In this document: positions 19,231 to 31,566 of the stretch, one piece after another | How the letters are laid out: every line of letters starts with the position of its first letter | Position numbering within the stretch: the stretch's first letter is position 1 | Assembly: GCA_945862145.1 (NCBI GenBank) | Contig: CAMAXE010000020.1 | Span: 1 to 64,000, forward strand | Direction: 5' to 3' | Origin: Klebsiella pneumoniae | Lineage (GTDB): Bacteria; Pseudomonadota; Gammaproteobacteria; Pseudomonadales; UBA5518 | Length of the DNA stretch: 64,000 nt | Translations under genes and position numbers: made by a program | Notes under the pieces: model-generated | The model's input: only the letters and a program-made list of their open reading frames with translations | Databases searched by the model: none | What the model was told of the DNA's origin: nothing

Positions 19231-20196
19231 GTGGGCTACGACATCATCGGCGACATCCATGGCCACGCCGCCACTCTCGAGGCCTTGCTGGTCGAACTGG
19301 GTTATGCGCCGGTAGACGGGGTCTGGTGCCACCCCGAGCGTCGCGTCATCTTCCTCGGGGACTTCATCGACCGCGGCCCGCAGCAGCGCGGCGTGATCCG
19401 CATCGTCCGCCCCATGATCGACGCCGGTGCGGCGCTCGCCGTGATGGGCAACCATGAATTCAACGCCATCGCCTATGCCACCCCGCGCCCCGGCGGCGGC
19501 CACCTGCGAGAGCACAACGCCAAGAACTACCAGCAGCACAGCGCCTTCCTCGAGGCCTACGAATACACCCCCGAATACCACGAACTGATCGACTGGTTCT
19601 GCCGCCTGCCACTGTGGCTCGATCTGGGGAGCCTGCGCATCGTGCACGCCTGCTGGGACCAGACCGCCATCGACCGGCTGGCCATGGCCCACGACCGCCG
19701 CGGCGGCCTGAGCAACAGCCTCCTCTACGCCGCCACCGCTGAGGGCAACTGGGAGTTCGACGCGCTGGAAACCCTGCTGAAAGGCAAAGAAATCCCCCTG
19801 CCCCCCGGCTACAGTTTCTTCGATAAAGAAGGCACGCAGCGTCACCACATACGGGTGCGCTGGTGGGATGGCGAGGCCACCACCTACCGCACGGTCTTCC
19901 TCGGGCATGAGGAATCACAGACCCAGATCCCCGACGACGAGATCGAAGGCGATCACCTGATCGAGTACAGCCACGCCGCGCCGCCGGTGTTCATGGGGCA
20001 CTACTGGCTGAGCGGCACCCCGGAACCCCTCGCGGCCAACATCGCCTGCCTCGACTACAGCGTGGCCCGCCCGGGCGGCAAGCTGGTCGCCTACCGCTGG
20101 GACGGCGAAACCACCCTCAGGGCCGACAAGTTCGTTGCGATGCCCACGCAGGAATTCGGACTGATCGAAGAGTGCGGCCTCGGCGACACGCTCTGA
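19231..20196 (+). CDS. Metallophosphoesterase (calcineurin-like, PrpE/ApaH-like)
   Basis: DIIGDIHGHAATLEALL, FLGDFIDRGP, VMGNHEFNAIA motifs; GTG start after AGGAAGGA (longer ORF begins 19201). Confidence 0.9.
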   Translation: MGYDIIGDIHGHAATLEALLVELGYAPVDGVWCHPERRVIFLGDFIDRGPQQRGVIRIVRPMIDAGAALAVMGNHEFNAIAYATPRPGGGHLREHNAKNYQQHSAFLEAYEYTPEYHELIDWFCRLPLWLDLGSLRIVHACWDQTAIDRLAMAHDRRGGLSNSLLYAATAEGNWEFDALETLLKGKEIPLPPGYSFFDKEGTQRHHIRVRWWDGEATTYRTVFLGHEESQTQIPDDEIEGDHLIEYSHAAPPVFMGHYWLSGTPEPLAANIACLDYSVARPGGKLVAYRWDGETTLRADKFVAMPTQEFGLIEECGLGDTL

Positions 20197-20243
20197 AGCG
20201 GCGGCAACGCGCGACTCCCACCGCTTTCCCCGGGGCACCACCC

Positions 20244-21011
20244 ATGACACGCTACGATTTCACCGATCAGGTCGTGATGATCACCGGCGCCGGCAGCGGC
20301 TTCGGCAGACTGGCGGCCGGAGCCTTCGCCGATGCGGGCGCCTTGCTCGCTCTCTGCGATCTGGATCCCGAGACCCTCCAAGACACCGTGCGGCTGCACG
20401 GGCTGGACGAGGACCGGGTACTGACGATGGGCTGCGATGTGTCGGCTGCCACTGCGGTGGATGCCTTCGTGGCGGCCTGCGTGGCGCGCTTCGGCCAGAT
20501 CGACGTGGCCATCAACAACGCCGGCATCGGCCACGAGCTGAAGCGCATGGCGGACCTCGACGAAGCAACCTTCGACCGCAACATCGCGGTGAATCTGAAA
20601 GGCGTGTTTCTGTGCATGCGTGCCCAGCTGCCGCACATGGTGGCGCAGGGTGGCGGTGCGATTCTCAACGTGAGTTCGGTGGCAGGCCTGCTCGGTGCGC
20701 CCATGATGTCGGCCTATGCGGCTGCCAAGCACGGGGTGATCGGCCTCACCAAGACCGCAGCGCTGGAGTACGCCAGAAAGCATGTGCGCGTGAATGCGCT
20801 CTGCCCCGCTTTCACCCGCACACCCATTCTGGACCCGCTGGTCCAAAGCGGTCGGGGCAACACCCTGGACAACATGGCCGCCGCGATCCCGATAGGCCGC
20901 CTGGGCGAGCCCGCAGAAATCGTGCAGGCCATGCTGTGGGCCTGTTCGCGCGAGAACAGCTTCCTCACCGGCCAGGCCATTACCCTGGACGGCGGCATGA
21001 GCGCGGGCTGA
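20244..21011 (+). CDS. SDR family oxidoreductase
   Basis: MITGAGSGFGRLAAG, NNAGIGHE, YAAAKHGVIGLTK. Confidence 0.92.
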   Translation: MTRYDFTDQVVMITGAGSGFGRLAAGAFADAGALLALCDLDPETLQDTVRLHGLDEDRVLTMGCDVSAATAVDAFVAACVARFGQIDVAINNAGIGHELKRMADLDEATFDRNIAVNLKGVFLCMRAQLPHMVAQGGGAILNVSSVAGLLGAPMMSAYAAAKHGVIGLTKTAALEYARKHVRVNALCPAFTRTPILDPLVQSGRGNTLDNMAAAIPIGRLGEPAEIVQAMLWACSRENSFLTGQAITLDGGMSAG

Positions 21012-21075
21012 ACAAAGCAGCCCACCGTAACTAGTGCCCCGGCCCGGCGTGGCAGGCTAGAATGAGCGCTCTCGT

Positions 21076-21151
<76 letters not shown>

Positions 21152-21181
21152 TCAAATCGATACAAGCCGCTGATCAAGACT

Positions 21182-21742
21182 ATGAAAAAAATCATCCTGT
21201 CTGCAGTCCTTTTGGCGACGATGTACGGCTTTCCCGCCGCTGCTGAAACCGTGCTCGATTGGCGCTGGTTGAAAGGAACAACCTGGTACGTGCCCGCAAG
21301 CGGCTTGCCCGCTTACCTGTATGTTCCAGACCAAAACCAGCTAATACCCGTCAAAGACCAGACCGTGTACATGATTACCGGCTATCGCAACGGTTACTTC
21401 TGGGGAAGAACGGCGGCAAAGCTCAGCAGCGGCGAGATCTCCTGCTCGTCACTCGTGGGCTCGGTGACGCCCGAAGGCAGTGTGTACCTGACCTTCACCC
21501 CTTTCCCCTACACGGACGGAGCCGAAGCCACTGTCGGGATCGGCAAGATGACAATCAAAACCGGCAAGTGGTCGATGCTCAACCAGATGTCGACCAGCTC
21601 CGGCTCAGTGCAAGTGGGTCATTGGGCCTACATGCTGCAGACATATCCTGGCGCTTCGTCCTGGTCGTCGCTGCCCGGCGTCGGCATGTCGGTCCCTGAC
21701 TTCATCGCGCCCTGCATGGACGCCGCCCCCACAACGCCGTAG
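21182..21742 (+). CDS. Hypothetical secreted protein
   Basis: 186 aa, signal peptide MKKIILSAVLLATMYGFPAAAE; no family recognised; starts 31 bp after the tRNA. Confidence 0.75.
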   Translation: MKKIILSAVLLATMYGFPAAAETVLDWRWLKGTTWYVPASGLPAYLYVPDQNQLIPVKDQTVYMITGYRNGYFWGRTAAKLSSGEISCSSLVGSVTPEGSVYLTFTPFPYTDGAEATVGIGKMTIKTGKWSMLNQMSTSSGSVQVGHWAYMLQTYPGASSWSSLPGVGMSVPDFIAPCMDAAPTTP

Positions 21743-21827
21743 TGACACGCGCAGGCGGCGCAGGCGGTCGAGCATTCGGGGAAAAGCAAAGCTCGCGCGG
21801 CGCGAACGCGAAACACACCACGGCAAC

Positions 21828-22301
21828 TCACGAATTCTGTGCAGGCCAGCAGTCGGCAGGGAGTGTCTCGGCAAGCAACTTGGTGTCGAGATACACCGCA
21901 AGCTCTACGATCTGCGTACTCTCGAATGTCCACACTTGGCAGTAGGTGCCCTTGTATATCTGGCCGGCCAGGGTCGTGGCGCGGCCGAGTGTTTCGGTAA
22001 TCACGTGGTCGCCCGTCACGTATGCATTGACGATGGTATGGCTGAAGCCTGCCGGCAACTTCACCATGAAGGCCTCGAACAGTGCTTTCATTGCCGCCAT
22101 TCCGCGCCGGCTACCTGAGGCGCCCGTGTCGCCATTGATCCAGAAGTGGGCATCGTGGTGGAACGAGGCAAAAAACGCATCGGCGTTTCCCTCGCTTTCA
22201 GCGGACAAGGCGCCCATGACAGCAGCCAGATTCCGAGCATGTTTTTTTTGCTCCTCATCCCAGACCAGAAACCGCGCATATTGCGCGCTGTCGACTTCCA
22301 C
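21828..22301 (-). CDS. SnoaL-like/NTF2-fold nuclear transport factor 2 family protein
   Basis: NTF2-like pattern (NADAFFASFHHDAHFWINGD...GRATTLAGQIYKGTYCQVWTFESTQIVEL); GTG at 22301 follows AGGAGG (ORF extends to 22352). Confidence 0.7.
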   Translation of the reverse strand: MEVDSAQYARFLVWDEEQKKHARNLAAVMGALSAESEGNADAFFASFHHDAHFWINGDTGASGSRRGMAAMKALFEAFMVKLPAGFSHTIVNAYVTGDHVITETLGRATTLAGQIYKGTYCQVWTFESTQIVELAVYLDTKLLAETLPADCWPAQNS

Positions 22302-22475
22302 CGGGAACCTCCTGAAGGAGCTATTGGCGATCTCAGGATGACTGATTAACAAAAGGCAATATAACCCCTCGCGTCAGCGGCTGCCTACCTGCGTCTCAGG
22401 CTGACACTGCTGCCCGCCGCAGGCGCAGCAGAGCCTTGACCCAAAGGCACGACGGCAACTCGCCCTGGTCGGCAA

Positions 22476-23570
22476 TCAATCGTCCATCAGCAGCACGGGT
22501 TTCAGCGCACTCCCGCGCTTCGCGTCGCGGAATGCCTCGTTGATCTGCGCGAACGGGTAGGTGGTTATCAGCGCATCGACGGGGAATCGCCCCTGCAGAT
22601 GCAGCTCGATCAGTTTGGGAAGGAAGGCGCGGGGCGTCGCGGAACCCAGCATGATGCCTTGCAGTCGCGCGCCCTTCACCATCAATTCCAGTGGCGAAAA
22701 GGGAAAGGGCTGGCCGCCGTGCGGAACCGTCACGAGCGCGCAGGTCCCGCGCATGGCAAGACATGCTGTGGCTGTCCGGAACGCCGCTTCGTTGCTGCTG
22801 GTCTCGAGGCTGTACATAAAGCCTGCCGCACATATTTCACGCAGTTGCCCCAAAACATCGCTGCTGCCGGCGTCCACCACATGCGTGGCGCCAAGGCGCT
22901 GCGCGAGCTCCAGGCGCCCGGCGTGAATGTCCACTGCCACGATGACCCTGGCGCCTGCCAGCCGTGCGGCCATGATCGACGACAGGCCCACGGCACCCGC
23001 ACCGAACACCGCCAGCGTGTCGCCGGCCGCGATACCGAACACGTTCAGAACCGCCCCCGCTCCGGTCATCACGCCACAGGGCAACGCGGCCCGCAGGGCT
23101 GGCGGCAGGCCGGGTAGCACAACAACCGCATCACGAGCCGGGCACAGGGCGTGGGAGGCGAACGAGGATTGCTGGAAGAAAGCCCCCGAGATCGGATCGC
23201 CCGCACGCATGATGGTGCTCGAGCCATCGAAGCGCAGACCGCCGATGCTGCCCTCCACGCCACGCTCGCAGGTGTAGGCGTGGCCCGTGCGGCAGTTGCC
23301 GCATTCGCCACACCACCCATAGGACATGATCACGGAATCCCCGACATTCACGTCCCGCACAGCACTGCCACGGGCCACCACCGTGCCGGTGCCCTCATGG
23401 CCCAGCACCGCAGGCATGCGCATATGCACGCGGGCCGCGACATCCGTGTGGCAGACGCCGCAGGCCTCGACCTTCACCAGGATCTCGTCGGCCGCGGGGG
23501 CGTCGAGATCGAGCTCCTCCATATCGAATCCGCTTTCGATCGCGCTCACAACGGCGGCCTGGATTTTCAT
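22476..23570 (-). CDS. Zinc-dependent alcohol dehydrogenase (class III-like)
   Basis: MKIQAAVVSAIESGFDMEELDLDAPAADEILVKVEACGVCHTD...GHEGTGTV; structural Zn Cys CGECGNCRTGHAYTCE. Start at 23570. Confidence 0.9.
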   Translation of the reverse strand: MKIQAAVVSAIESGFDMEELDLDAPAADEILVKVEACGVCHTDVAARVHMRMPAVLGHEGTGTVVARGSAVRDVNVGDSVIMSYGWCGECGNCRTGHAYTCERGVEGSIGGLRFDGSSTIMRAGDPISGAFFQQSSFASHALCPARDAVVVLPGLPPALRAALPCGVMTGAGAVLNVFGIAAGDTLAVFGAGAVGLSSIMAARLAGARVIVAVDIHAGRLELAQRLGATHVVDAGSSDVLGQLREICAAGFMYSLETSSNEAAFRTATACLAMRGTCALVTVPHGGQPFPFSPLELMVKGARLQGIMLGSATPRAFLPKLIELHLQGRFPVDALITTYPFAQINEAFRDAKRGSALKPVLLMDD

Positions 23571-25231
23571 CGCGTGAATACCTGCAGGGAGTCGGGAGTG
23601 CCCGCTGCGACGGCCGCTGCCGCCATCGCGCTCAGGCGCTGGTAGTCGAGCTTGCCGTTCGGGCCGCGGTTGACGTCGTCGACCAGCACGAAGTGTCGCG
23701 GCACCTTGTAGTCGGCAAGGCTTTCGCGCAATTGCAGGGAAATGGCCTGAAGATCGAATACGTACCCGGGTTTGAGACTGACAAGTGCGGTAACCACACT
23801 GCCCCAGCGCGCATCGTCTACGCCCACCACGCAACAGTCGTCGATGCCTTCGAGCGACTTCAGAACCTGCTCGACTTCCTCGGGAAACACTTTCTCGCCG
23901 CCCGTGTTGATGCAGACATTCCCCCGCCCGAGAAACTTGATGGTCCCGTCGGCAAGGACTTCAGCCCAGTCGCCAAGCAGGCAATAACGCTCACCGTCGA
24001 TCACCGGGAAGGTGGCGGCGGTTTTCACCGGATCCTTGTAATAGCCCTCCGCGATCAGGCCGCTGCGCGCCACCATGCCGCGCTCGCCGCTGCCCGGCCT
24101 GAGCTCGCGCAGATCAGGCGAGAAAACCTTTACGCCCTCGCCAACCCGCAGCCTGAGCGCGCTGTCGTTGGCGTTAGCGCCGTGTGTGTCCGCGTTGGTG
24201 AGCGAGTTGCCCAGCGCCGCCGATTCCGAACCGCCGAGAATGTCGTTGATCACAAGATGCGGCACGATCTCGACCAGGCGCCGCTTGATATGCGCGCTGA
24301 ACACCGCCGCCGAGGAGATGATCATCTGCAGCGCATCCAGCTCACCCTGCATGGGATCGGCTTCCAGGGCTTCGAGCAGCGGTTTCGCCATGGCGTCACC
24401 CGGGATCTTGAACACATTGACACCGTGATCGGCAACGGCGCGCCAGGTATGTGGCGCGGAGAAGCGTGGCGCCGAACTGGTCACGACCGTGCCGCCGAAA
24501 GCGAGGGTACAGAGCACGCTGTAGACGCCCAGCCCATGCATCATCGGGGCGACAACGGCCTCGGTGTAGCACTCGTTGTTGCGGAGCATGCCGAGCAGGT
24601 CGTCGTTGTCTGCAGGGTAGCGGGGTCCGCCGCGCGCGAAATAGTTGACCCCGAACATCCTGAACATTTTTTCCTGTGTCCAGATGCTGCCCTTGGGGAG
24701 GCCGGTGGTGCCGCCCGTGTACATCAGGAAGCGGTCATCGGGGTCCTGCGAATACTGCGGCGACAGCGGCGCGGCGGCGGTCGCGGCATCGTGGCGCAGG
24801 CCGTGCATTCCCACAGGAATCTCCGCCTCGCCGATCAGGATGCAGGTCTTCAATTGGGGCAACTCATCGATGATGCCCGCCAGGCGCTCCGCGAACTCGG
24901 CACCGACGAACACCGCGCGGCTGTCGGAATTGGCAAACACATGGCGCAGTTCGCCGCTGGTGTAGCGGAAATTGACGTTGGCATGAACCGCCCCGATCTG
25001 CAGCACCGCAAGCAGCGCCTCGACATACTCAGGGCAGTTGCGCGAGTACAAGGCCACCGTGTCACCGCGCCGGATACCCAGCGCCTGCAGATGGGCGCAA
25101 AGATTGTGAACGCGCACGCGCAAATCGCCCCAGTGCGTCGTCTGTCCGGTATGGAAATCGATGATGGCCGCACGCTCTGAAGGAACCCGCTCCAGCGATT
25201 GACGCAACACCGTGCCGAGATGCCAACGCAT
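23567..25231 (-). CDS. Acyl-CoA synthetase (AMP-dependent ligase)
   Basis: LMYTGGTTGLPKGSIWTQ P-loop; GRGNVCINTGGEKVFPEEVE; 4-bp overlap with the next gene. Confidence 0.92.
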   Translation of the reverse strand: MRWHLGTVLRQSLERVPSERAAIIDFHTGQTTHWGDLRVRVHNLCAHLQALGIRRGDTVALYSRNCPEYVEALLAVLQIGAVHANVNFRYTSGELRHVFANSDSRAVFVGAEFAERLAGIIDELPQLKTCILIGEAEIPVGMHGLRHDAATAAAPLSPQYSQDPDDRFLMYTGGTTGLPKGSIWTQEKMFRMFGVNYFARGGPRYPADNDDLLGMLRNNECYTEAVVAPMMHGLGVYSVLCTLAFGGTVVTSSAPRFSAPHTWRAVADHGVNVFKIPGDAMAKPLLEALEADPMQGELDALQMIISSAAVFSAHIKRRLVEIVPHLVINDILGGSESAALGNSLTNADTHGANANDSALRLRVGEGVKVFSPDLRELRPGSGERGMVARSGLIAEGYYKDPVKTAATFPVIDGERYCLLGDWAEVLADGTIKFLGRGNVCINTGGEKVFPEEVEQVLKSLEGIDDCCVVGVDDARWGSVVTALVSLKPGYVFDLQAISLQLRESLADYKVPRHFVLVDDVNRGPNGKLDYQRLSAMAAAAVAAGTPDSLQVFTR

Positions 25232-25337
25232 GCGAAAATCCTGGGTGGTTGTCGTGACGGGAACGCTGATATCCTCGGACGAATACGGCGGCGCAGCGAA
25301 CTGACGCCATCGGCCTCTTACTCAGCACCCGGATCAT

Positions 25338-26888
25338 ATGGCCACACACGATAGAACTCCATTGCTCGTGGGCGTCGGTCAATACACCGACCACATGCAG
25401 GCCAGCAGCTATGCGGCGTTGTCGCCGCAAGCACTGGCCGCTCGGGCCTGCGCCGCTGCGCTCGCCGACACGGGCTGTACTGAACTGGCGCGGCATCTGG
25501 ACGTGATTGCGGCCGTACGCACCGTGGCCGATTCCGTGACCGAGCAGCAGCGCCGGGCGATGGCGCCCTTCGGCGGACCGGACAATTTCCCTCGCGCGGT
25601 CGCGCAGCGTATCGGGGCAAATCCGGCGCTCGCCATTTATTCGATCGCCTGCGGCGATGAGCCGCAGGTGCTGGTGGCGGAGATGTCACGGCGCATCCGC
25701 AACGGCGAATTCGAGGCCGCGTTGCTGTGCGGTGCCGAGGCAGCCGCCACCACGCGCAGCGCGCAGCGCGAGGGGCGCAGTATCGACTGGTCGGAAAACG
25801 TTGGCGGACAGTGCGAGGATCGCGGCCAGGGCACCGGGGACTTGCTGACGCCGGAGCTGGAAGCGCACGGCATGGACCTGCCGCTGTGGGTGTATCCGCT
25901 GTTCGAGAATCGCCGCCGTCACCTCTCCGGACAGCGCTCAGCGGACTATGCAGCCGGGATGGGCAGGCTGCTCGAGCGCTTCAATGCCGTGGCGGTGGGC
26001 AATCCGTATGCAACACACCGCGAGGCGCTGTCCGCGGAGCGGATAAGTACGGTCGCCCGCGACAACCGTCTGGTGTCGGAGCCGTACACGAAGTGGATGG
26101 TGGCCAAGGACGGGGTGAATCAGGGCGCGGCGCTGGTGCTGGTCTCGGCGGGTCTGGCGCGGCGCCTCGGCATTTCCGAGCAGCGCTGGGTCTACCCGCT
26201 CTCGCATGCGCAAGGGCTCGAACTGCCCATACTCGAACGCCCGGATCTCGCCGACTCTCCGGTGCTCAGGCAGGCCTACACGACGGCACTGGAGCGCGCG
26301 GGGATCATCGCCTCCGCCGTGAGCCATTTCGATCTCTACAGCTGTTTTCCTGTCGTCGTGTCATTGGCACTTGAAGCCTTGGGCATTGATGACACGGACC
26401 CGCGCGCGCTGACCGTAACGGGGGGTTTGCCGTTTTTCGGCGGGCCCGGGAACAACTACTCGATGCACGCGATCGCCTCCATGGCCGACGCCCTGCGGCA
26501 ACATCCGGGCGGTATCGGGCTCGTGGGCACCAACGGCGGCTATCTCTCGCGGCATGCGATAGGTGTATACAGCACGTCTGCACCGCGCCATGCGGATGGA
26601 TTCGAGCACAGCGAGTCTGCAATCAGCGTCAGCCAGAACCGGGCGCCGCCCTTCGAGCGCAGGCCCTTGGGAGACGGCATCATCGAGTCTTTCGTCGTAT
26701 TGCCCGGCGGCACCGGGCCAACGGGCGCGATCATTGGCAGGCTGGCGTCTTCCGGCAGCCGGTTTGTTGCGCGCTGCAGCGACACCAGCGCGGTGCGCCA
26801 GCGCATGCTCGAGGCGGACCCTATCGGCAAGCCGGTTACCGTGACGCAGAGCCGTGATCACGCGGAGTTTTCTTTCCTCGCCAACTGA
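25338..26888 (+). CDS. Thiolase-like protein (acetyl-CoA acetyltransferase-like, with extra C-terminal domain)
   Basis: 516 aa; GGLPFFGGPGNNYSMHAIASMADALR...NGGYLSRHAIGVYS; long C-terminal extension typical of TLP1-type proteins. Confidence 0.85.
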   Translation: MATHDRTPLLVGVGQYTDHMQASSYAALSPQALAARACAAALADTGCTELARHLDVIAAVRTVADSVTEQQRRAMAPFGGPDNFPRAVAQRIGANPALAIYSIACGDEPQVLVAEMSRRIRNGEFEAALLCGAEAAATTRSAQREGRSIDWSENVGGQCEDRGQGTGDLLTPELEAHGMDLPLWVYPLFENRRRHLSGQRSADYAAGMGRLLERFNAVAVGNPYATHREALSAERISTVARDNRLVSEPYTKWMVAKDGVNQGAALVLVSAGLARRLGISEQRWVYPLSHAQGLELPILERPDLADSPVLRQAYTTALERAGIIASAVSHFDLYSCFPVVVSLALEALGIDDTDPRALTVTGGLPFFGGPGNNYSMHAIASMADALRQHPGGIGLVGTNGGYLSRHAIGVYSTSAPRHADGFEHSESAISVSQNRAPPFERRPLGDGIIESFVVLPGGTGPTGAIIGRLASSGSRFVARCSDTSAVRQRMLEADPIGKPVTVTQSRDHAEFSFLAN

Positions 26889-26973
26889 AGCGCGAGCTCG
26901 GTGGAGCGATCCCGCAACACGCCGCTGGTGCTGACAGTGGAAGGCTAATAACGGCGTTCGAGAAAGAGAACAC

Positions 26974-27010
26974 AAAAAAAAGGGCGCCTGCCCGAAAGCA
27001 GACACCCTTG
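26974..27010 (-). terminator. Rho-independent terminator downstream of katG
   Basis: Minus strand AAGGGTGTCTGC-TTTCGG-GCAGGCGCCCTTTTTTTTG: continuous stem with G.U pairs and a T8 tract. A second GC hairpin (CCCCGGGCCGG GTG CCGGCTCGGGG) lies just upstream. Confidence 0.9.
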
Positions 27011-27054
27011 AAAATCACCCCCGAGCCGGCACCCGGCCCGGGGTTATCGCAACA

Positions 27055-29283
<2,229 letters not shown>

Positions 29284-29506
29284 GGAGTCCTCCTTTGTTT
29301 AGCGGGTTGCTCGACGAGCCTGCAGTCTATGCCGGCAGGCAAACGCAGGTGATCGATTGATCTGATGGACTTGATAGGCATCAATGATCGAAGCCGGACC
29401 GGCACACGCGGGTTCCTGAGTGTGACCTCAGCAGCGAGTGGTAATTTTCTAACTCATCGCGGTTGTGCGTGACACCGTAACACTTACGAAATAACCTGCC
29501 CTCATC

Positions 29507-29525
29507 GTGTTACTTCAGGTAACAC
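29507..29525. promoter_or_regulatory. Perfect inverted repeat GTGTTAC-N5-GTAACAC (operator candidate)
   Basis: GTGTTACTTCAGGTAACAC; further half-sites upstream (GTGACAC 29469-29475, GTAACAC 29477-29483). Confidence 0.5.
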
Positions 29526-29567
29526 ATAGGGCGGCAATACCGCTGCCAACCACTACCGAGGTGTCAA

Positions 29568-29699
29568 ATGGGATTCGCATTCGTCGCTCTCTTCGCCATG
29601 CTTGCCGCTTTCGACCGCCCCATCCCCCGCGGCCCGCAAGCAAGCAAATCCACCCCGGCGGCCGATCCGGCCACCGGCACCGGCACCGGGGGGGTCTGA
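29568..29699 (+). CDS. Small hydrophobic protein (43 aa)
   Basis: MGFAFVALFAMLAAFDRPIPRGPQASKSTPAADPATGTGTGGV; absent from the ORF track because of length. Confidence 0.4.
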   Translation: MGFAFVALFAMLAAFDRPIPRGPQASKSTPAADPATGTGTGGV

Positions 29700-29701
29700 C
29701 C

Positions 29702-29830
29702 ATGACCGCCCTCTTCGCCCTTCTGTTCGGGATGCTGATAGCGGGAGCTGGCATCGCACTCGGCATCATGGCCTATGATCGCTCTCACGACAGGCAACAA
29801 TTGGCAGCACCGTGTTTGGCGGACGACTGA
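29702..29830 (+). CDS. Small single-TM protein (42 aa)
   Basis: MTALFALLFGMLIAGAGIALGIMAYDRSHDRQQLAAPCLADD; ATG 2 nt after the previous stop. Confidence 0.45.
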   Translation: MTALFALLFGMLIAGAGIALGIMAYDRSHDRQQLAAPCLADD

Positions 29831-30810
29831 ACCCTCGCATAGCCGTTATCGGGGCCGGCATCGCCGGCTTGGCGGCCTCCCGCGAACTCGCCGGGCATGG
29901 ACGAGTGACGGTATTCGAGAAGTCCCGGGGTGTGGGGGGCCGCATGGCCTCCCGCCACCTCGAGCCGTGGCAATTTGATCACGGCACCCAGTTTTTCACC
30001 GCCCGCAAACCGGAGTTCCGCGCGCTCCTGGCACCGCTGCTCGATAGCGGTCTGGTGCGCGAGTGGACGGGCAGCGTGGTCTACCTGGAGGCCGCGGAGC
30101 GTCCGCGCAAGCGCCTCTGGTTCGAACCGCACTATGTGGCCTGCCCCGGCATGAATGCCCTGTGCAAAACCCTCGCTACCGACCTCGATATCCGGACGGG
30201 CATCGAGGTCGCGCCGCTCGACGCGCGGGGACCGGATGGCTGGGAACTCCTGAGCAGCACGGGCGAATCGCTGGGGCACTTCGACCTGGTGCTGTCCACC
30301 GCTCCTTCACCCCAGACAATCCGGCTGCTGGAGAATCATCTGCCAATCGATGCAGGCCTCCGCTCCGTGCGTTACCGCGCCTGCTTTGCGCTGATGGTCG
30401 GCTTTGCCGAACCGTGGCGGGCCACGTGGATTGCCGGCAAGGCGCGTGACAACCCCATCGAGTGGATCGCCGCACAGTCCACACGCCCGGGGCGCGAGAT
30501 GCCCGCAGCGCTGGTGGCGCACGCGAGCGCCGACTGGTCCGACGCCAACGTGGAGCGGGACCTGGCGCAGGTGCAGCAGGAATTGAGCGCTGCCACAGGT
30601 GCGCTCACGGGCCTCGACATGAACCGCAGCACGCATATGGCATTGCACCGCTGGCGCTATGCGCTGGTGGATGCCGAGACCGCAGCCACCGAGCCATTCA
30701 TCGATATGTCCGCAGGAATTGCCGCCACCGGCGACTGGTGCGCGGCCTCGCGCATCGAGGACGCCTGGTTGGCAGGACGGCATTTGGCGAAGGCGCTGCT
30801 CGCACGCTAA
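29812..30810 (+). CDS. FAD-dependent amine oxidase/renalase-like protein
   Basis: RIAVIGAGIAGLAASRELAGHGRVTVFEKSRGVGGRMASRH...FDHGTQFFTAR; GTG start. Confidence 0.88.
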   Translation: MFGGRLNPRIAVIGAGIAGLAASRELAGHGRVTVFEKSRGVGGRMASRHLEPWQFDHGTQFFTARKPEFRALLAPLLDSGLVREWTGSVVYLEAAERPRKRLWFEPHYVACPGMNALCKTLATDLDIRTGIEVAPLDARGPDGWELLSSTGESLGHFDLVLSTAPSPQTIRLLENHLPIDAGLRSVRYRACFALMVGFAEPWRATWIAGKARDNPIEWIAAQSTRPGREMPAALVAHASADWSDANVERDLAQVQQELSAATGALTGLDMNRSTHMALHRWRYALVDAETAATEPFIDMSAGIAATGDWCAASRIEDAWLAGRHLAKALLAR

Positions 30811-30849
30811 AACACGCCTTCCCGCATCAAGGCGCCGCGGCGCAACCGA

Positions 30850-31566
30850 TCACTCCGGCAATCGCTTCAGCGTACGCACCCGCCGCGCAGGCTTTGGCTT
30901 GGCGCCTACCGTCGTGCGCTTCAGTCGGCCGTAGGCGCGGTCCAGCCAGAGCAAAGACTCGGCGTGCGACAGGAAGTGACGCAGGTAATCCGGCGACAGC
31001 TCGCGCATCAAGGTGAGGGACCGCAGCATCAATTTGTGTCCGTTCAGCGGCCCGGCACCCTCGGGGCCACGGTCGATGGCAAGCTCCACGGCATCATCCG
31101 CACTGATTCTGGACCAAGCCTCCTTGAATCGCTGCGCATTTTTGAGCTCGGGCCACAGCTCCCCCGTTGCCGCAAGCGGAGCAGCGTCCGCGTCTTCTCC
31201 CGCAATCTCTGTGACATCACGGATATAGCGGTTCAGCACCGCCAAGGGCGCCTCTGGCGCCAGCCCCTGACCATCCGAGGGAACATCGGCCACGGCGGTG
31301 TCATCACCACGAGGGGCACCCCGTGACCGCTCAGCTACGCGCCGGGCGCAGTCGGCCAAGGCAACCCGGAGTTTGCCATGCAGGAGCCGACGCACCGCCT
31401 CGGGCGCCGCCTGCATACGCGACGCAAGCGCTTCGACGTACTGAAACAGCACCGGCTCGTATTGCGCAGCGTCCGCCTCGCGCAGAATCTGGAGCAACGC
31501 CAGCACGCTCGCCTCTGCATCCGCCGGCAGAAGTCCGGGCCCCTCGCCCGTCGCGCGTTCACTCAT
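30850..31566 (-). CDS. DUF2894 family protein
   Basis: C-terminal GPLNGHKLMLRSLTLMRELSPDYLRHFLSHAESLLWLDRAYGRLKR; start MSERATG at 31566 overlaps the OmpA stop. Family from memory. Confidence 0.75.
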   Translation of the reverse strand: MSERATGEGPGLLPADAEASVLALLQILREADAAQYEPVLFQYVEALASRMQAAPEAVRRLLHGKLRVALADCARRVAERSRGAPRGDDTAVADVPSDGQGLAPEAPLAVLNRYIRDVTEIAGEDADAAPLAATGELWPELKNAQRFKEAWSRISADDAVELAIDRGPEGAGPLNGHKLMLRSLTLMRELSPDYLRHFLSHAESLLWLDRAYGRLKRTTVGAKPKPARRVRTLKRLPE

